20,640 nucleotides of DNA from CAYRYU01 sp964428355 (GCA_964428355.1 CAYRYU010000122.1:1-20640), one strand, 5' to 3'; numbered from the stretch's first letter, positions 7,242 to 15,261 are shown. Made by a program: numbers and translations. The notes: a model not told the origin generated them from the letters alone.

Positions 7242-7997
7242 TCAGGGTTTCCGGGCCACCAGATTCAAGTAACCGGTCGGGACGTCGCCATGGGGCTTGT
7301 GGAACCGGATCAGCTTGACCTCGAAGCCGGCCGTCTCCACCATCCTGATTATCCTTTCCCATGGCTCGATACAGCGGGTCGGAAGCATCCATTTTCCGTC
7401 GATCCGGCGACAATCCTCGAAACCAGAGGGGTTTGAAGTCGGGACGAAGATGGTGCACTTCCGAAGCACCTGATCGGGAAAGAGCCCCTTGAAGACGGGC
7501 AGGTCAACCGGTCCGGCCATGGTGGAAACGAGGAAAACTCCCCCTGATTTCAACAGCCGGAAAGCGTTCCGCAGGAAATCTGAGCGATCATGGGGATCGG
7601 TGAGACAGTGGAGACAGTTCCCGTCGAGGACGAGATCGAAGGACCGGGCAACTCCGATACGGTTCGAACAGACGTTTCCCTGGCGGAACTGGAGATCGCG
7701 GCGGGGGGATTGTGCCCTTGCCATCTCGATCGCGGAGGTGCTGATATCGATTCCCAGCCCCGAAAACCCCCGGTCGTTCAGCCATCGAAGCATGGGTCCC
7801 GTTCCGCAGCCGAACTCGGCGGCCTTTCCCCTCTTCGGCGCGTATGGCTGGGCAAGGGCATCGACAAAAAACCGCTCTGTGTTCTCCTCGATGTGCCGGT
7901 CGGGCTGGCTCGCTTTTCCCTGGGTCTGGTTCCACGATTCAAGGCCCTTTTCTTTCATCTTCCGGTACGCGAATTCGTGACCTTCAAAAGTCTTCAC
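7242..7997 (-). CDS. Class I SAM-dependent methyltransferase, substrate unknown
   Basis: A 251-residue soluble protein with the Rossmann methyltransferase signature. Motif I is EFGCGTG at 61-67, the acidic residue that binds the SAM ribose is D84 in GLGIDIS, motif II/III is RQGNVCSNR, and FDLVLDGNCLHCLTD is the post-II strand followed by RNAFRLLKSGGVFLVSTM. The substrate cannot be inferred, since the family covers small molecules, lipids and proteins. The start is GTG at 7997, with GGGGAG about 7 nt upstream. The next in-frame ATG (residue 14) has no usable ribosome site. It ends 113 nt before the exported propeller gene and is divergent from the 1554-residue protein, sharing its upstream region. 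Confidence 0.88.
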   Translation of the reverse strand: MKTFEGHEFAYRKMKEKGLESWNQTQGKASQPDRHIEENTERFFVDALAQPYAPKRGKAAEFGCGTGPMLRWLNDRGFSGLGIDISTSAIEMARAQSPRRDLQFRQGNVCSNRIGVARSFDLVLDGNCLHCLTDPHDRSDFLRNAFRLLKSGGVFLVSTMAGPVDLPVFKGLFPDQVLRKCTIFVPTSNPSGFEDCRRIDGKWMLPTRCIEPWERIIRMVETAGFEVKLIRFHKPHGDVPTGYLNLVARKP

Positions 7998-8065
7998 AGT
8001 GACTCTCCCCCTCTCGAATCAAGAATGCGGCAAGGTCCGACCCCCTCGGGTGATAGTGATCCCAC

Positions 8066-8133
8066 GAATCCCGAAGCGACCGGGATTCCAGAATCCGAAA
8101 GCCCCCGGAATTGACTTGTGGATTCCGGAATCC
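8066..8133. promoter_or_regulatory. Cluster of GGATTC/GAATCC half-sites (candidate operator array)
   Basis: Five half-sites occur in 68 bp: GAATCC (8066-8071), GGATTC (8083-8088), GAATCC (8091-8096), GGATTC (8120-8125) and GAATCC (8128-8133). Two pairs form near-identical 14-mers, GGATTCCAGAATCC (8083-8096) and the perfect palindrome GGATTCCGGAATCC (8120-8133), with start points 37 bp apart. GAATCCCG (8066-8073) and CGGGATTC (8081-8088) also form an inverted repeat. The cluster lies between divergent genes, and the right palindrome is inside a promoter spacer. Confidence 0.55.
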
Positions 8134-8138
8134 ATACT
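8111..8138 (+). promoter_or_regulatory. Promoter of the 1554-residue protein with an embedded palindrome
   Basis: TTGACT (8111-8116), 16-bp spacer, CATACT (8133-8138). The 14-bp palindrome 8120-8133 fills the spacer and touches the -10, a placement typical of a repressor site. Predicted start is at about 8145, leaving a leader of nearly 250 nt. Within the leader is AAGGAGGT (8174-8181) followed 11 nt later by a 23-codon frame (8193-8264). Confidence 0.5.
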
Positions 8139-8300
8139 AACACACAGCCTTGCCCCATCTCGGGTCCGGAGGGAAGGAGGTCCGGGCTCAGGATGCCGCC
8201 AAAGTCACACGAAAACTCAACGGGGGGTTCCTGGCGATTTTCTTATTGGAATCATGTTCGATGAATGTGTTATTTTTAGTTGTCTCTTCCCCTGACCGCC

Positions 8301-8335
8301 CTTGACCGGCTTGCATCAGAAAAGCTCCGGTCAAG
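8301..8335 (+). repeat. Inverted repeat/hairpin in the leader of the 1554-residue protein gene
   Basis: Perfect 9-bp arms CTTGACCGG (8301-8309) and CCGGTCAAG (8327-8335) with a 17-nt loop, 56 nt before the ATG at 8392. No T run follows, so it is not an intrinsic terminator. It could be an operator or an mRNA structure. Confidence 0.6.
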
Positions 8336-8391
8336 ATGGCTCGGCCTGTTTCTTTGGTCTTCAGGGAAGGAAAAATAACGGGAGGCTTTCG

Positions 8392-11300
8392 ATGAAGAGA
8401 AGTCCGTTCGGTCTGTTAACCCTTTTCCTGCTTGTTCCCGGGTTCCTTTTGCTGGGCGACCTCCCCTCCACTTTGGCGGAAGGGGGAACAGGGGTAACGG
8501 TTCCCGCATTCCGGCCCCGAGGGACTCCATTCACCGAAGTCGAGGGGCGGGCGACGGGAATCGCGGTTTCGCCGGCCGGGCAGGCGTGGATGGTCCAGAG
8601 GCTCTCGGGCAAGGTTTTCTCCTGGGCCGGAAACGGATGGCTCGAGTGGCCCGGCATCGAGGGGGTGATGGACATCGCGATAGCCCCGACCGGATTGCCT
8701 GCCGTGACCAAGGCGAACGGGGATATCTTCAAACTCGACGGCTCGAAATGGACGAAGGTGGACGGTTTTGCCCACCGCATCGCCTACGGAGGTGACGGAA
8801 CATTATGGCGCGTGGGGGGGGGAAGCCCGAACAAGACCCTCTACCGCTGGCGGGGAGCCGATTGGGAAAGGATTTGCGATCTTCCGAAATATCTGACGGG
8901 GTTCGCGGTAGACCAGATGGGAAGGTATTTCTACTCCGAAGGGGGATCGAATATCCTCCGGCTCAAGGACACCTCGTTTGCGATGGATAGTGAGATCGTG
9001 AATATCAGCGCGGCCGGACCGGGGGAAGTCCTGGTGTCGACCAAGAGCGGGTTCATCTGGAGGGTCGCGGTTTCCACAGGAAAAATGACAAGGCTTTTCA
9101 CCGGGATCAAGGCGAGGTGGATGGCGTGTGGATCGTTTCCTTCGGCAGACCCCTGGGTCGTGACCGGTGATTACAAGATCCTGAGGCCCAACTCGATGGC
9201 GACGATGACAATGAAGGTCAAGACAAGGTCCCAGGGTTCCTACGACCCGGTCTGGAAAGGTCGGGGAGCTATCGGCGGAATCACGAACCTCTCCATCTGG
9301 CGCCCCAAGACCGAGCCCGGGTTTGCCCGTTTGGGGGATTCCGCCACGGGAGACTTCAATGCTCCTGGGTTTCCCTCGATCCTGATCGAGGACAACCCGG
9401 ATTTCGTCAAGAAGCCAGTCGATTATGTGCATATCTGGACGAGCAACAATTTCGGAGGCAAGGATTTCTACACCAGCCCCAGGGTGAAGATGTTCCTGAA
9501 CGTGGATTTCAAGGGAGACAGCTGGGGCGCACAGCTTGCGAAGATCACCTCGGCGTGGGACTGCGATTCCCACTCGGGTTGGAACGACAAGGTCTCCAGC
9601 CTCCAGATCTATGGCCCCGCGAAGGTCGAGATTTTCGAGCACACCAACTACCGGGGCTCGGGAGCCGTCCTCTACGGAAGCGTTCCGGATTACACCAATC
9701 CCCCCGCCTGCCTCAGCAGGGGCGGAAAAGACTGGAACGATGCGATGTCGAGCCTCCACATCCGCGGCGACCGGGAGGTCACTCCCGAGCCATGCCACGT
9801 CTGGATGCCCGTCCCTCCCCCGGGTTATTCCGCTCTCGGGTGTGTCGTGGGCAAAGGGTTCAACAACGGGCAACCGGTCAAACCTGATCTCAACCTCGTC
9901 AGGGTGGTCAGGGACGACCTCGTGGTCGCCGGAAGACCTTTCGGACCCATCTTCTTCGATTCGAAATCAGAAACCAATACCGAGGGCTCGGCGTATCTCG
10001 TTGGGCCGGCCCCTGAATCCCCCGCACACGTTCCGAATACCTTCCTGTTTTCGGCAAAGTCCGACTCCTTTCCCGAGCAGCAAGCCTGCGTCCTGCGAAA
10101 CACCGACGCCGAGAACCTCGATGAGGCGATCCGGAAGCGCGCGGAAGCCCTGGCTTCCGCCGAGGCGATGTTGAATTCCGCCCGGGAGGAAGCGCTGAGG
10201 AAACCGCTGGAGACATTCCTTTCCGACCTTGGTAAGGAGCAGGCGAAATCACTCTCTGAAGAGGGAAAGAAAGACGATGAGGCAAGAAAGAAGGCCGAAG
10301 AGGAAGCGAGGAAGCGTCTTTCCGCCAAAGGCGGGGAACTGGATGCGGAAGAGCAGGCCCAATGGGACAAATCTCTCGTTGCATCAGCCCAGCAGCTTTT
10401 TCTCGAGGCCCTCACGGAATGGGCGGAGGATAACGGCGTGGATGCTCCGGGTTCATTGCCCGGTTCCGTCCCCAAATCTTTCATCGACGAGATCGCCAAC
10501 CATCTCAAAAATGGGGAAACCTCGGGTCAGGTGAAAGTCTGGATCAAAACCCGGGAAGCCTTCCTTGGAGTCGCGAGCAAGCTTCGCCCGCCCCCCCTTC
10601 TGGACAGCGCATTCATCGAGGAAGAGATCGCCAGCACCGATGTCAAGCTGATTGACCTGGGGGTCAAGCACCCTCTCTTCCGAAACGTTGTAATGCACGA
10701 ACTGCAGGAGATCACCTTGAAGCCTCCGCAGGATGGGGAACGGATCATCAAGGGCAAGGCCGATTTCCTGGGAGTCATCAACCAGAATTCCCTTCTCTAC
10801 TTCACGAAGGACATCTACGGGAAGAAAGCGTTCATGATTTTGTACAAATACGAGCCGATCGTCAGCTTCGACGATCTCGGATTCGGCTTTCCAGTCAAGA
10901 TAGCCAACCCGGTCTTCCTCGAAAGGGGCCTCTTCGTGTTCAGTTCTTCCGATTTCGTCCTGCTGGGGAACAAGGTTCCCGATGCGATCCGGGATTTCTT
11001 CAAATCCCTTATGGGGCCGAAATTCACACGGCTCGAGTTCTCCTCGGGCGTGAACCTCATGGGAAGCCTCAACCTCCTTTCGTCGTGTGACGAGCTCAGG
11101 GAATGGGCAAAAATCATGGGCTACGGAACCCCTCTCCTCGTGCAGGCTCTTCTTCCCAATTCCCCACGTCCTCCATGGCAGGTCAAGTTCCGGTCCTTCC
11201 TGGTCGACAAGGAGTTCCAGTGTGATCCGAAAACGAACAAGGACTGGATGTCCGCGAGCATCCAGGCGAATCTGCTGCTGACGATCGGATCGAACGGTAT

Positions 11301-13056
11301 TTACGCCGGTTTCGAGGTTCCAATGTTCCTTCCCGTCTGGGAGTTCGACTGTTCGAAAATGACCTTCGGACGGGCTCAGAAGAACTTCCTGGTCTCGGCC
11401 GATTTCAAGGTGAAGGAATGGAGTACCGTCGCAAAGAATACCCACTCGGCAAAAGCGGCTGCCAAGAACTTTCTCCTGACCAGCATCGGTTTCCCGAAGG
11501 CTGATGAATCGCGGGAACTCTGCACCCTGGTCCTGGCGCTCGCAGATTCCTGGGGCAAAGCAGGGGATTTCTTCTACGCCCGCGATGTGGCAATAGTGAT
11601 CCGGGTCTCCCTGACCCGACGCACTCCCCATAAACCCTTCGTCTCCGGGGTGGGCCTCGCAGGCGGTTTCGGAATCGGGAAGAGGGAAACCTTCATCGCC
11701 ATTGACTTCGGAGTCGAATACCCCCCCGGATCCAACTTCAATGAAACCTGGTATGCCCCCTTCTCTTACGAGGCCCAAACATCGAACAAGAAGGTCGTAT
11801 TCCGCCCGCGGAAAGTGAGGGTGACCTGCAAGAAGCTCAATCTCCTCGACCTGGCGTCATTGATCGGCATCCTGGGTGGGCCTGTCGGCGCGGCTTCTCT
11901 TGGGGCGGCAAACAGCGCAATACAGGAGTTCGTACTTCCCGAAAAGTGGCGTCAGTTTCTGGACGAACTGTGCTTCGAGGACCTCGATCTGAACCTCGCT
12001 CTCGGAAAAGACACGGATCTCGGAATCAGGCAGGGAATCTGGCTTTCGGGCGCATTAGTATTTGCGGGCCGGAGGTTCCAGATCGATGAAGCGGGATTGT
12101 CGTTGAGTAAAGGCATCAATTGGGAATGCAATTTCACCGAAGGGTTCCATTTCGGATTCATGGACCTCGTTTCCCGCCGTCTCGACCCGCTCTTCATGTA
12201 CTGCGGAAATGCGGGCGCAGGGGGGAAACCCGGGGTGAGATGGCAGGTGAAACTGGCAAATGAGGGATATTTCCGGTTTTCCGGCCGTCTTCCGGAAAAC
12301 AACATCCTGACGGGGAGCGTGGAAATCGATTTCAGTCCCGACCGGACATTCGGGAACATCCAGGGGAAGCTTTTCGGAAAGTTCGAATGCGACTACACTC
12401 TCAACGCCCCCCCGCTTTCGGAGGACCTCGAACTTGCCGGAGAACCGATCAAGGGGTTCCTCGACAACCTCACCAAAGAGATGGAGAGCATCATCGAGAA
12501 GGAGATGCCTTTCCTGAAAGCACTCAAGACCCAGACTTTCTTCCGAATCGACAAGACCGACCTGAAGATGTCCTTCAAGGACCTGATGCAGGGAAAGACC
12601 CCGGTAACGCTAATAAAGGGGTTCATCGGCGGAAAGAGGTTCGAAACCTCACTGATGATCGACTTCAAGAAGGAAACCGATGTGGTGGTGACCTTCGCAA
12701 AGAAGTTGTTCGAGAAGGTCAAATCCGATCTCGAGAAGTTCGGCAAGGGGTTCGAGGACAAGGTGACGAAGATCGTCGACGCCGCAGTCGCGAGTACGAA
12801 AAGGGAAGCGGAAAACCTGATCAGAAAAGCGGATGAGGAATTCAAGAACTCCTTCAAGACACTGGTAACCTCGACCCTGAACCTTTCCCAGGGTGCCCAG
12901 TCCATTTCGAAGCAGATGGCGGGTGCGGCACAGAAATTCACGCAGAAACTCGCCAGCGAGCTGCTGCCCCTTGCCAATGCCATCGGAAGCAAGCTGCAGG
13001 AAACCGGAAGATTCCTGCAGGGCGTCGGAAACACCATCGCCGGTTGGTTCAGATGA
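8392..13056 (+). CDS. Giant exported multidomain protein: tectonin-like propeller, Vps62/DUF946-type domain with inserted beta-gamma-crystallin, unknown C-terminal half
   Basis: A 1554-residue protein with a signal peptide (MKRSPFGLLTLFLLVPGFLL, A-x-x type site near residues 28-30). Residues about 50-265 hold tectonin-like blades (TGIAVSPAGQAWMV, VMDIAIAPTGLPAV with IFKLDGSKWTKVDG). Residues 281-352 (SIWRPKTEPGFARLGD, KPVDYVHIWTS) and 467-512 (HVWMPVPPPGYSALG, LVRVVRDDL) match the two halves of the Vps62/DUF946 family. The roughly 100 residues between look like a beta-gamma-crystallin with two calcium motifs, NDKVSS (398-403) and NDAMSS (449-454). About 573-700 is a charged helical region rich in A/E/K/R. 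About 710-1350 is beta-rich and unrecognised. About 1355-1554 is amphipathic helical. ATG 8392 has GGGAGG 6 nt upstream. Function unknown; a secreted carbohydrate-, lipid- or membrane-active protein is inference only. Confidence 0.85.
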   Translation: MKRSPFGLLTLFLLVPGFLLLGDLPSTLAEGGTGVTVPAFRPRGTPFTEVEGRATGIAVSPAGQAWMVQRLSGKVFSWAGNGWLEWPGIEGVMDIAIAPTGLPAVTKANGDIFKLDGSKWTKVDGFAHRIAYGGDGTLWRVGGGSPNKTLYRWRGADWERICDLPKYLTGFAVDQMGRYFYSEGGSNILRLKDTSFAMDSEIVNISAAGPGEVLVSTKSGFIWRVAVSTGKMTRLFTGIKARWMACGSFPSADPWVVTGDYKILRPNSMATMTMKVKTRSQGSYDPVWKGRGAIGGITNLSIWRPKTEPGFARLGDSATGDFNAPGFPSILIEDNPDFVKKPVDYVHIWTSNNFGGKDFYTSPRVKMFLNVDFKGDSWGAQLAKITSAWDCDSHSGWNDKVSSLQIYGPAKVEIFEHTNYRGSGAVLYGSVPDYTNPPACLSRGGKDWNDAMSSLHIRGDREVTPEPCHVWMPVPPPGYSALGCVVGKGFNNGQPVKPDLNLVRVVRDDLVVAGRPFGPIFFDSKSETNTEGSAYLVGPAPESPAHVPNTFLFSAKSDSFPEQQACVLRNTDAENLDEAIRKRAEALASAEAMLNSAREEALRKPLETFLSDLGKEQAKSLSEEGKKDDEARKKAEEEARKRLSAKGGELDAEEQAQWDKSLVASAQQLFLEALTEWAEDNGVDAPGSLPGSVPKSFIDEIANHLKNGETSGQVKVWIKTREAFLGVASKLRPPPLLDSAFIEEEIASTDVKLIDLGVKHPLFRNVVMHELQEITLKPPQDGERIIKGKADFLGVINQNSLLYFTKDIYGKKAFMILYKYEPIVSFDDLGFGFPVKIANPVFLERGLFVFSSSDFVLLGNKVPDAIRDFFKSLMGPKFTRLEFSSGVNLMGSLNLLSSCDELREWAKIMGYGTPLLVQALLPNSPRPPWQVKFRSFLVDKEFQCDPKTNKDWMSASIQANLLLTIGSNGIYAGFEVPMFLPVWEFDCSKMTFGRAQKNFLVSADFKVKEWSTVAKNTHSAKAAAKNFLLTSIGFPKADESRELCTLVLALADSWGKAGDFFYARDVAIVIRVSLTRRTPHKPFVSGVGLAGGFGIGKRETFIAIDFGVEYPPGSNFNETWYAPFSYEAQTSNKKVVFRPRKVRVTCKKLNLLDLASLIGILGGPVGAASLGAANSAIQEFVLPEKWRQFLDELCFEDLDLNLALGKDTDLGIRQGIWLSGALVFAGRRFQIDEAGLSLSKGINWECNFTEGFHFGFMDLVSRRLDPLFMYCGNAGAGGKPGVRWQVKLANEGYFRFSGRLPENNILTGSVEIDFSPDRTFGNIQGKLFGKFECDYTLNAPPLSEDLELAGEPIKGFLDNLTKEMESIIEKEMPFLKALKTQTFFRIDKTDLKMSFKDLMQGKTPVTLIKGFIGGKRFETSLMIDFKKETDVVVTFAKKLFEKVKSDLEKFGKGFEDKVTKIVDAAVASTKREAENLIRKADEEFKNSFKTLVTSTLNLSQGAQSISKQMAGAAQKFTQKLASELLPLANAIGSKLQETGRFLQGVGNTIAGWFR

Positions 13057-13147
13057 CGTTCAGCTCCGATCCCCCTGCTCGGGACCACCTGGGCGGGGGC
13101 TATCGGATATGGATGGTGCGGATGTCGGCCGGGGCCAAACGGTGAGA

Positions 13148-13759
13148 TTATGGGGATTTCCGGGTTTCGGGGGGTCCCGAGGCGGAGGGAGTCGCGGAAG
13201 AAACGGTAGAAGGGTTCGGGAGAACCGCTCCGGAAGCCGTCGATGAGGCAGGCGGCGCGGGGGGGTCCGCCTCCGGTTGGCTTACAGGGGGAACACCCGA
13301 GGCGGTTGCATCACCGGGGGAAACGGAATCCGAAGCCGCGGCCGAAGATGACGCAGGATTGCGGAGTTGGGCCAGTGTTTCCTCCAACTGGCGCTTCTCC
13401 ATTTCCAGGGCCGTTTCGTTGAACTTCTCCGGAGAACCCACCCCCGAGGCCAGTCCGCTTTCCGCCTCGAGTTGCAAAAGATAATCCAGTTCCCGCCGCA
13501 GCTCCCGCGACCGGCGGGGGAGGTTGGTGCGGTATTCCTCGAAGGTGAACTTGAAGACCTGCCCCTGCCCATCGTTTTTTGCGGCGGGGTTCTTGATGAT
13601 GGAGGGTTCTCCCCTCGATGGAAAGTAGAACCACCTCTCGATGGGGTCCGCCTGAACACTGAAAACGGCTCCGGCAAGGAAAATGATCGGAAGAGCCCAC
13701 CCGCGGCGAAACCCTCCCGGGCGGCAATTCGGCCGGGTGGCGGGGTCAGGGCTTTTCAA
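13148..13759 (-). CDS. Signal-anchored coiled-coil protein with a low-complexity tail, unknown function
   Basis: A 203-residue protein. A basic N-terminus (RRG) precedes a hydrophobic segment WALPIIFLAGAVFSVQA (about 22-38), which is either a signal peptide cleaved after VQA or an anchor. A charged helical stretch follows (EEYRTNLPRRSRELRRELDY to EMEKRQLEETLAQL), then a tail of about 70 residues made mostly of Pro, Ser, Ala, Thr and Gly. The start is inferred: TTG at 13759 overlaps the preceding hydrolase stop (TTGA), suggesting coupled translation, and no ATG or GTG is placed to include the hydrophobic segment. The frame extends further upstream, but there it is antisense-like shadow of the hydrolase. 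It is the last gene of a three-gene leftward cassette. The 91 bp to the convergent giant gene shows no T-tailed terminator. Confidence 0.65.
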   Translation of the reverse strand: MKSPDPATRPNCRPGGFRRGWALPIIFLAGAVFSVQADPIERWFYFPSRGEPSIIKNPAAKNDGQGQVFKFTFEEYRTNLPRRSRELRRELDYLLQLEAESGLASGVGSPEKFNETALEMEKRQLEETLAQLRNPASSSAAASDSVSPGDATASGVPPVSQPEADPPAPPASSTASGAVLPNPSTVSSATPSASGPPETRKSP

Positions 13760-14640
13760 GGCTTCGCCATCCAGACAAGGAGGTTGTCGATTACCCGATA
13801 ATCGGCTTCGTTCCGGCGCTTGAGAGTCGACAGGTAGCCCTGGACCGTTGCCCGGCAGAGGAAGTGCTCCCATCCCATCTTTTTCAGCTTGTGGTGGTTG
13901 AGAAACTCCTTCACGATCCTGTCCATCGGCTGGGGAACCTGCAGAAGCCCTTTCAGAAACGTGAGCCCTTCCGAAACGTGTTTCTGGTTCATCGAAATCA
14001 GCGTGTCGATCGATGGGCAGGGAGGGAAATGCCCTCCGACGAATGTTTTTGCCGAGATCGATTTCATCTTCTCGAGCGTTTCCAGGTGGGACAACGGATC
14101 GAAAGTGTAGATCAATCGGTGCTTCTCGACGGTCTGGATCGGGAACAACGTGTCTGCGACGAAAGCGACCCCGTCCACGAGGAAGCCTTTCTGATCGATC
14201 GAATGGCCCGGAAGATCCAGGATCGCGATCTCCAGATCGTCGAGGATGAGCTTTTCGGGAGGGAGGTTTTCCGCCTGACTCGGTTCGGCCATGATGAAAT
14301 GGTTCATCAGGTCGGTGAATGGAGCCCCCCCGTACATCGCCACCGCCTGAATAAGCGGATTGACGATCCCGGGTGTCTCGCGGCTCCCGGCAAGGACCCG
14401 ACACCTCACGGCTTCCTGGATGAATGCGTTTCCCCCTGTGTGATCCGCGTGAGCATGGGTGTTCAGGATGCAGTCAACGTGGTACCGGTAGTCCGACAGG
14501 AACTCGAGAAGGTTCTTTCCGAAGCGCTTGTCGATCCCCGAATCGACCAGGGCAACCCGATCGTCCCCGAGAAGGATTACCCCTACGTTGACAGGTCCGG
14601 GGATTACCTGCACCCGCTCACTGATTGCCCGAAGTTCCAT
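13756..14640 (-). CDS. Metallo-beta-lactamase-fold hydrolase
   Basis: A 294-residue soluble metal-dependent hydrolase. The zinc-binding motif HAHADH is at 62-67 (in ILNTHAHADHTGG), followed by the conserved LPGHS (H146), the bridging aspartate in VADTLFP (D163) and the last ligand in VGGHFPP (H204). The roughly 90 C-terminal residues are helical, resembling glyoxalase-II-like or quinol-type members that carry an added helical domain. The substrate is not determinable. The leader VQVIPGPVNVGVILLGDDRVALVDSG is the usual first beta-hairpin of the fold. ATG 14640 has AAGGA 7 nt upstream. It is 25 nt downstream of the 157-residue unknown gene and overlaps the next gene's start, so all three are probably one operon. 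Confidence 0.9.
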   Translation of the reverse strand: MELRAISERVQVIPGPVNVGVILLGDDRVALVDSGIDKRFGKNLLEFLSDYRYHVDCILNTHAHADHTGGNAFIQEAVRCRVLAGSRETPGIVNPLIQAVAMYGGAPFTDLMNHFIMAEPSQAENLPPEKLILDDLEIAILDLPGHSIDQKGFLVDGVAFVADTLFPIQTVEKHRLIYTFDPLSHLETLEKMKSISAKTFVGGHFPPCPSIDTLISMNQKHVSEGLTFLKGLLQVPQPMDRIVKEFLNHHKLKKMGWEHFLCRATVQGYLSTLKRRNEADYRVIDNLLVWMAKP

Positions 14641-14665
14641 GGACGATTCCTTGGATTCTTCCTGG

Positions 14666-15139
14666 TCAGGGAACCGGTTTGGATTTCTTGTCGGAGTTCC
14701 CTTCGCGATCGGCGGTTCCGATCACGACAAATCCCTCGTAACCCTGTGTGGTCAGCGTGATTTCACAGGAAGGGGCCCCCGAGAAGTTCAACTGCTGCGT
14801 CAGAACTTCGATGTAGAAGGGGTTCTGGCGATAGGGGGAAAACTGGGCTTTGTAGATCCAGGCGGGAACGGGGGGCTTTCCCTCCACCGAGAGGGAGATT
14901 TTCACGAACTGGAAGATCTCGCCGCCCTTTACCACCTTGAAGGCCGGGTGCCAGGGAAGCGGAGGCGTGGTGAAATCGGGCGTGATCACCACGAGCGGCT
15001 TTTCGAGAAGGATGTTGATCGTCGCGGGATGGCACTGGGCGACCTCGGGATAGCATTCCCGAAAATACGGCATCTGCTCGCGGAGGGTGTTTTTCGACTC
15101 CCCCAATCCTTTTTGGACCTTTCCTCGGATCTTGAACAT
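14666..15139 (-). CDS. Unknown 157-residue protein, first gene of the hydrolase operon
   Basis: I do not recognise this protein. It has no signal peptide or membrane segment. A basic N-terminus (MFKIRGKVQKGLGESKNTLR) leads to a cysteine pair (FRECYPEVAQC) and then a run of predicted strands (TINILLEKPLVVITPDF, EIFQFVKISLSVEG, FYIEVLTQQLNF, SCEITLTTQGYEGFVVIGTA) that suggests a beta-sandwich or barrel. The tail is charged (DREGNSDKKSKPVP). ATG 15139 is clear: AGGAGG stands 6 nt upstream, whereas the longer frame to 15382 lacks a ribosome site and reads through the divergent promoter region. The downstream hydrolase begins after 25 nt, suggesting a joint role. Confidence 0.75.
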   Translation of the reverse strand: MFKIRGKVQKGLGESKNTLREQMPYFRECYPEVAQCHPATINILLEKPLVVITPDFTTPPLPWHPAFKVVKGGEIFQFVKISLSVEGKPPVPAWIYKAQFSPYRQNPFYIEVLTQQLNFSGAPSCEITLTTQGYEGFVVIGTADREGNSDKKSKPVP

Positions 15140-15207
15140 TCCTTTCCTCCTCTGGAGGCAATGAGACATTCGAAAAAAACGTTTCCCCAAAATGCGGGGC
15201 CACCTCC

Positions 15208-15236
15208 AGGGTATTTTCCCGGAGCGATTTTTACAA
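15208..15236 (-). promoter_or_regulatory. Possible promoter of the leftward hydrolase operon
   Basis: On the minus strand, TTGTAA (15236-15231), 17-bp spacer, TACCCT (15213-15208). Both elements are imperfect. Predicted start is near 15201, giving a leader of about 62 nt. Confidence 0.3.
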
Positions 15237-15261
15237 GGGGTTTTTCCCCCTCGAGGTATGT

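Noticed and set aside
10453..11778. Leftward 441-codon frame inside the giant gene
   Set aside because: Antisense to a continuous coding frame with good signal peptide and ribosome site; acidic, repeat-poor translation without motifs.
13071..13115. CCCCC...GGGGG potential hairpin between convergent genes as terminator
   Set aside because: Imperfect stem and no T run on either strand.
13760..14404. Upstream extension of the signal-anchored protein frame
   Set aside because: Overlaps the metallo-beta-lactamase-fold gene in another frame, and the translation is Arg/Pro-rich shadow.
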